Shown: positions 13,436-16,869 of the stretch, one piece after another
How the letters are laid out: every line of letters begins with the position of its first letter
Numbering within the stretch: position 1 is the first letter of the stretch
Made by a program: the position numbers and the translations under genes
The notes under the pieces: generated by a model
The model's input: the letters and a program-made list of their open reading frames with translations, nothing else
Told to the model about the DNA's origin: nothing
Databases searched by the model: none
Assembly: GCA_937871985.1 (NCBI GenBank)
Contig: CALMPB010000133.1
Location: forward strand, 1 to 16,869
Reading direction: 5' to 3'
DNA: 16,869 bases
DNA from: an uncultured Burkholderiaceae bacterium
GTDB lineage: Bacteria; Pseudomonadota; Gammaproteobacteria; Burkholderiales; Burkholderiaceae

Positions 13436-13540
13436 CCCTGCATAAACGCCAGCCTATATGGATCGCCCGACTGTGGTTTTATCCTTCGGGTTATCAACCT
13501 GGAATTCATCGCCCTTCCCCCGAGCCGCAGAGCCCATCCC

Positions 13541-13927
13541 ATGTCAACCCGCGACCGCCTCAAAACCTGGGCCCGGCGCATCAAGCGCGATGGCCTGACC
13601 CTCTGGTTCGCCGGCAAGCATCCCCGCACGCCCTGGCACGCCAAGGCGCTGGGCGTGTTCGTGGTGGCCTACGCGCTGAGTCCGATCGACCTGATTCCCG
13701 ACTTCATCCCGGTGCTGGGTTATCTGGATGACGTGCTGTTGCTGCCGGGCCTGATCTGGCTGGCCATCAAGCTGTTGCCGCCAGATGTGCTGCGGGAATG
13801 CCGCAACCAGGCGGACGCGTGGATCCAGGCCAAGCGCGAAAAGCCGCGCAGCCGGGTGGGCGCGGTGGTGATCGTGGTGCTGTGGATGGCGGTGGTGACG
13901 GCAGTCGGCTACTGGCTATGGCGCTGA
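13541..13927 (+). CDS. YkvA/DUF1232 family membrane protein
   Basis: 128 aa from ATG 13541. The frame is open further upstream, but the codons before 13541 are unlike the gene and carry no SD. Residues 45-80 contain the DUF1232 signature (ALSPIDLIPDFIPVLGYLDD followed by VLLLPGLIWLAIKLLP), in which SPIDLIPDxIPxxGYLDD is the family hallmark. A basic linker (QAKREKPRSR) and a C-terminal transmembrane helix (VGAVVIVVLWMAVVTAVGYW) complete it. Members are small inner-membrane proteins of unknown function. It is the first ordinary chromosomal gene right of the immunity array and is convergent with the 69-aa gene, with only 13 bp between them. Confidence 0.88.
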   Translation: MSTRDRLKTWARRIKRDGLTLWFAGKHPRTPWHAKALGVFVVAYALSPIDLIPDFIPVLGYLDDVLLLPGLIWLAIKLLPPDVLRECRNQADAWIQAKREKPRSRVGAVVIVVLWMAVVTAVGYWLWR

Positions 13928-13940
13928 CGCGGCACGCGGT

Positions 13941-14150
13941 TCAATCTTCCAGAAATCCAAGCGTGCGCAACTCCGCGATCGCGCCCAGTTCCTCGTCACG
14001 CCGCTTCTTCGGCGCACACATTGATGCGGTCAGCAGCACGGCCGGCCGGTCGGATTCGTCGAAGGCGCAGTCGTGCAGGTGCAGGTCGTGGAAATGCGTG
14101 TCGCCCTTGTCCAGGGCCTTGCGGAATTCGTGGCCTTCGATCTTTTGCAT
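13941..14150 (-). CDS. 69-aa hypothetical protein
   Basis: Starts at 14150 and reads MQKIEGHEFRKALDKGDTHF, HDLHLHDCAFDESDRPAVLL, TASMCAPKKRRDEELGAIAE, LRTLGFLED. Soluble, charged, with a His/Asp cluster (HFHDLHLHDC) and no membrane or signal segment. It lies 12 bp downstream of the LysE-type gene on the same strand, so it is probably the last gene of that transcription unit. Codon use is GC-rich like its neighbours, which supports it as real. I do not recognise a family. The HxHD cluster could bind a metal, but that is only a possibility. Confidence 0.6.
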   Translation of the reverse strand: MQKIEGHEFRKALDKGDTHFHDLHLHDCAFDESDRPAVLLTASMCAPKKRRDEELGAIAELRTLGFLED

Positions 14151-14162
14151 GGAGCGTGCGTG

Positions 14163-14795
14163 TCAGTTGCGGCTGGCGGTGGCCAGGCGCAGCGCCAGCG
14201 CCAGGAACACCGATCCCAGTACGTACTGCGGCCAGCGCGACACGCGTTGGCGGCCGGCCCAGCGCCGGCTGAGCTGGTGCGCGGCCAGGATGACGGCGCC
14301 GTTGATGAACAGGCCGATGACGTTGAGGATGGTGGCCAGCACCAGGATCTGCAGGGCCACCGAGCCGTCCTGCGGGCGCACGAACTGCGGGAACAGCGCC
14401 AGCACGAACAGCGCCATCTTGGGGTTGAGCAGGTTGGTCAGCAGGCCTTGCAGGAAGACTTCGCGCACGGGCGAGCGGGCCCGGGCGGCATCGGGCATGT
14501 GCGACACGGGGCGCGAGCGGAACGCGCGCACGGCCAGGTACAGCAGGTAGAGCGCGCCGGCGAAGCGCACCGCGTCGTAGGCCATGGGCACCGCCACGAA
14601 TAGCTGCGACAGGCCGAAGGCCGCCAGCAGCGCGTGGCAGTAGGTGCCGGCCTGGATGCCGGCCAGCGAGGCGAAGCCGGCGGCCCTGCCCTGCGCGGCG
14701 CTGCGCGAGGCGATCAGCAGCATGTCGGGGCCGGGCGTCATGGCCAGCGCGACGCAGGCGCCGCCAAAGAGGACGAGGGTGGCGGGGTCGAGCAT
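14163..14795 (-). CDS. LysE/RhtB-family amino-acid exporter
   Basis: 210 aa, strongly hydrophobic with about six predicted helices. The family signature is near the N-terminus: helix 1 (LVLFGGACVALAMTPGPDML), then LIASRSAAQGRAAGFASLAG and IQAGT, where TPGP and the G-x(n)-G-x-x-x-G pattern are typical of LysE/RhtB. A later segment (LLNPKMALFVLALFPQFV) matches the second conserved motif (NPK-x-x-x-F). Length equals the family norm. Known role: inner-membrane export of amino acids such as lysine, threonine or homoserine; the substrate cannot be told from sequence. It is preceded by the DUF4189 gene with a 36-bp gap and followed by the 69-aa gene at 12 bp, consistent with one operon. Confidence 0.92.
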   Translation of the reverse strand: MLDPATLVLFGGACVALAMTPGPDMLLIASRSAAQGRAAGFASLAGIQAGTYCHALLAAFGLSQLFVAVPMAYDAVRFAGALYLLYLAVRAFRSRPVSHMPDAARARSPVREVFLQGLLTNLLNPKMALFVLALFPQFVRPQDGSVALQILVLATILNVIGLFINGAVILAAHQLSRRWAGRQRVSRWPQYVLGSVFLALALRLATASRN

Positions 14796-14831
14796 GGAAG
14801 GTTCTTCGGCGGGCGGGGCGTGGACGGGGTC

Positions 14832-15350
14832 TTAGCGGGGCTGCTGGGGCAGGCTGCAACCGGTGTAGAACGTCTGGCAACTGGTGCCGCTGTCTTTTGC
14901 GCAGGTTTCCATGGCGCGCATGCGGGCCAGTTCTTCGCTGGCGGCGGTGGCGGAACGCACCATGACGCCGCTGCCCTTGGGCGACGGGCCGTAGGCGACC
15001 GCCACGCACTGGTCGCGGTAGCTGATGTTGATCTCGCAGCGGGCGCCGCCCTTGGCGGTGCATTGGGCCAGCGCGTCTTTTTCGGCCTTGGCCTTGCTGG
15101 CCCACTCGGCGGCGATGCCGATCACGCCCGAGGGCGCGTCATAGGCGACGGCGCCCCAGCGCTGGGCCTGGCGCGAGACCGGTGCGGACGGTCCGTCCGC
15201 GCGGATTTCGCCCGGGATCGGCACGCATTGCTGGCCGGGCGTGACGGCGCTGGGGGTGTAGCCGGCGGGGCAGCCGTGCTCGGCTTGCGCCGTGGCGGCG
15301 AATGACAGGTTCAGGGCGATGGCGAGGCAGGCAATGATCAGGGTACGCAT
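14832..15350 (-). CDS. DUF4189 domain secreted protein
   Basis: 172 aa. The N-terminus is a clear Sec signal peptide (MRTLIIACLAIALNLSFAAT, AQA) with cleavage likely after AQA at residue 23. The mature part starts with a small Cys/Gly/Pro motif (EHGCPAGYTP...QQCVPIPG). Residues 65-121 show the DUF4189 pattern: WGAVAYDAPSG, then a run of helical residues (AEWASKAKAEKDALAQC), GGARCEINISYRDQCVAVAY. The C-terminal part repeats Ala/Cys spacing (AMETCAKDSGTSCQTFYTGC), and the even number of Cys suggests disulfides in the periplasm or outside the cell. Function is unknown for the family. The ATG is 8 bp after the stop of the isochorismatase-like gene, so co-transcription is likely. Confidence 0.88.
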   Translation of the reverse strand: MRTLIIACLAIALNLSFAATAQAEHGCPAGYTPSAVTPGQQCVPIPGEIRADGPSAPVSRQAQRWGAVAYDAPSGVIGIAAEWASKAKAEKDALAQCTAKGGARCEINISYRDQCVAVAYGPSPKGSGVMVRSATAASEELARMRAMETCAKDSGTSCQTFYTGCSLPQQPR

Positions 15351-15358
15351 GGGTCAAC

Positions 15359-15976
15359 TCATTCGTTCGATAGACCGCCCAGCAGGGACAGGGCGGCGTC
15401 CAGCGACAGCACGGTCGTGCGTGACTCGAAAGCGGTCGCGAACAGGTGGTCGTGCACGACCGGGTCGGGGTCGTGGCAACAGTCCTTGACGGTCAGCAGG
15501 CGGTAGTCGGCGTCGCTGGCGTGGGCGATGGACGACAGCATGACGCCGGTGGAGGCGACGCCCACCATGATCAGGGTGTCGATGCCCTGGGCCGATAGCC
15601 GGGGTTGCAGGTCGGTGCCGAAGAACACGCTGGCGCGGTGGGCCAGGATGATGGGTTCGTCGTCGCGCCGGCCGAGTTCGGGCGAGACGCGGTCATGCAC
15701 GAAGCGGCCCAGTTGTTTGATGCCCTGCCCGTTCTTGTTGCGCGGGCAGACTTCCGGGTAGCCAGGGCTGAAATGGATCTTGGCGAAGTAGACGCTTACA
15801 CCGGCGCGGCGGGCGGCATCGCAAAGCTGCCGCGTATTGGCCAGCAGCGTGGGGGCGACCGCCGGGAACAGGTCCATGATGTCGGTCTGGTAATGCATGA
15901 CCAGCAGGGCGCTGCGCGCCGGGGCGATGGCCAGGGGCTGGGCGGTCATGTGCCACTCCGCGAAGAGGTTCGTCAT
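15359..15976 (-). CDS. Isochorismatase-fold protein lacking the usual catalytic residues
   Basis: 205 aa from the ATG at 15976. A second ATG at 15949 (MTAQPLAIAP) has a better SD (GGAG, 6 nt away) and may be the true start. The fold signature is clear: a first strand (SALLVMHYQTDIM), VYFAKIHFSPGYPE, VFFGTDLQPRLSAQGIDTLI, then MVGVASTGVMLSSIAHASDA, and DCCHDPDPVVHDHLF. In active cysteine hydrolases of this family the first strand carries an Asp (D-x-Q-x-D), the TDL region is preceded by Lys, and the helix start is T-x-x-C-V. Here these are His28, His113 and Gly144. It therefore belongs to the 'STGV' type without the Cys nucleophile, and a classical amidase or isochorismatase activity is unlikely. 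First gene of the probable minus-strand operon. Confidence 0.85.
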   Translation of the reverse strand: MTNLFAEWHMTAQPLAIAPARSALLVMHYQTDIMDLFPAVAPTLLANTRQLCDAARRAGVSVYFAKIHFSPGYPEVCPRNKNGQGIKQLGRFVHDRVSPELGRRDDEPIILAHRASVFFGTDLQPRLSAQGIDTLIMVGVASTGVMLSSIAHASDADYRLLTVKDCCHDPDPVVHDHLFATAFESRTTVLSLDAALSLLGGLSNE

Positions 15977-16055
15977 GACCTCTCAGTGTAGCGGCAGTCG
16001 CGCGGCGCCGGGGCGCGCATCGGGTGATCGACCCGCGCGCCTTCCGCGTTGTCGC

Positions 16056-16869
16056 TTATTTCTCGGTGTACTGCTTGCCGGCTGCGTCGTAGACGTAGGT
16101 GACCGCGTCGGCCGCGCCCAGTTGGCGGGTCTTGCCCGGGCCGGCGATCTCGGTGCCGCTGGGGGTGACGGTGAGTTTCGGCATGTCGCTGCCCGGCTGC
16201 GCGGCGAAGGTCAGCTTGCCGGTTTTGGCGACACAGGGCATCACGTCGCCGTCGGCGCAGGCGGCGCTGTTGTCGTCGCCGGTGAGGATGCTGCCGACGT
16301 AGGTCCAGACCTTGTCCTTGAGTTCGTCGCGCGGGCCGATGTTGAAGACGAACAGCGCGTAGCCCTCGAAGCTGGTGCCGTTGTCGAAGCCTTGCGTCGG
16401 CACGGCCAGCACCAGCTTGCCGGCGGGCGTGCGGTATTCGAGCGGCTTGCGCCGGGTGTCGACGGCCTCGGGCCGTTCATAGGCGCCGAACATGCCGATG
16501 GTGTGCTCCATGCCGCGGAATTTCCAGGGGCGTTCGGCGCTGGAGCCGGTCAGGGTGAAGGTGGCTTCGGCCAGGTTGACCTGGGTGTCGGGGCCGGCTT
16601 CGTCCTCGCCGGGTTGGCCGTAGCGCTCGCGGGTGTCCCAGGTGAAGCCGGTGAAGTACTGCGTGCCGTTCAGTTCGAAGGCGTGGCCGAACCAGTAGGT
16701 GGCGATGCTGCCGTTGGCCACCTCGTACGAATCGGCGCCTTTGCCGTCGATCTGGTAGATGGCGTACATCACCGTGGGCGCGTCGGGCGGGGTGACGGCG
16801 GCGGCCTGGGCGGTTTGCGCGGCCTGGGCCGCCGACAGTTTGCCAGCCGCGGCGGGCTCGGCGGCGCGG
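16056..16869 (-). CDS. Hypothetical protein, 5' partial (probable exported protein)
   Basis: The frame is open from the window edge (first codon at 16868) to TAA at 16058-16056, giving 271 visible residues. A GTG/ATG pair at 16772-16767 is possible as a start, but the upstream codons in frame form an Ala/Gln/Pro linker (AAGKLSAAQAAQTAQAAAVT, PPDAPTV) typical of the region after a signal peptide or lipobox. The true start is therefore probably outside. Visible segments include ATYWFGHAFELNGTQYFTGF, RERYGQPGEDEAGPDTQVNL, GMEHTIGMFGAYERPEAVDT, KLVLAVPTQGFDNGTSFEGY and a pair of Cys (SAACADGDVMPCVAKTGKL). It looks like a beta-rich periplasmic protein. No family recognised. 79 bp separate it from the isochorismatase-like gene. 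Confidence 0.72.
   Translation of the reverse strand, partial: RAAEPAAAGKLSAAQAAQTAQAAAVTPPDAPTVMYAIYQIDGKGADSYEVANGSIATYWFGHAFELNGTQYFTGFTWDTRERYGQPGEDEAGPDTQVNLAEATFTLTGSSAERPWKFRGMEHTIGMFGAYERPEAVDTRRKPLEYRTPAGKLVLAVPTQGFDNGTSFEGYALFVFNIGPRDELKDKVWTYVGSILTGDDNSAACADGDVMPCVAKTGKLTFAAQPGSDMPKLTVTPSGTEIAGPGKTRQLGAADAVTYVYDAAGKQYTEK

Noticed and set aside
13149..13445. 98-codon plus-strand frame overlapping the end of the second cdiI copy
   Set aside because: Out of frame with the well-supported immunity gene and continues through non-coding sequence.
7752..13540. Insertion sequence or prophage as the cause of the AT-rich island
   Set aside because: No transposase, integrase, terminal inverted repeats or phage structural gene seen; duplicated immunity genes and cdiA scars explain the region better.
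13996..15105. 369-codon minus-strand frame across the LysE-type and DUF4189 genes
   Set aside because: Shadow frame of two recognisable genes; composition is Arg/Pro/Gly-rich with no family signal.

Overview
The window looks like chromosomal DNA of a GC-rich betaproteobacterium, most likely a Bordetella/Achromobacter-type Alcaligenaceae member. This is inferred from the strongly G/C-ending codons of the flanking genes, the FhaB/CdiA-style exoprotein and the general gene repertoire. No rRNA, tRNA or transposase is visible to test the assignment.

Layout. (1) Bases 1-7751 hold the 3' part of a very large two-partner-secretion exoprotein of the FhaB/CdiA family. The reading frame is already open at base 1, so the signal peptide and TPS domain lie upstream. 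It shows a first beta-helical hemagglutinin repeat region, a Cys/Tyr/Pro-containing middle domain, a second repeat region, a pre-toxin region ending in a DMYNRQLH boundary motif, and a variable C-terminal toxin region that becomes AT-richer towards its end. (2) Bases 7752-13310 are a visibly AT-rich island containing the cognate immunity gene (7761-8225). After it comes a compact, all-plus-strand array of small immunity-type genes, gene duplicates, frameshifted genes, short toxin-tail remnants and two displaced fragments of the exoprotein gene itself. This is the expected appearance of orphan CdiA-CT/CdiI modules built up by repeated recombination at the 3' end of the locus. A second copy of the immunity gene (12779-13279) closes the array. 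(3) From 13541 onward the sequence is GC-rich housekeeping DNA: a YkvA/DUF1232 membrane protein on the plus strand, then convergent minus-strand genes for a 69-aa hypothetical, a LysE/RhtB exporter, a DUF4189 secreted protein, an isochorismatase-fold protein lacking its catalytic residues, and the C-terminal part of a hypothetical protein that runs off the window.

How the parts work together. The exoprotein would be exported by an outer-membrane TpsB partner (not in the window) and deliver its C-terminal toxin into neighbouring cells. The adjacent immunity protein would protect the producer and its siblings. The array behind it looks like a store, partly decayed, of immunity genes against toxins of relatives. 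Several are preceded by the last few codons of a toxin, and in three places (10205-10661, 10760-11127, 12170-12586) what follows a toxin-like tail is a small two-helix membrane protein with a conserved GGYSAR motif. That family is the best candidate here for an undescribed immunity type.
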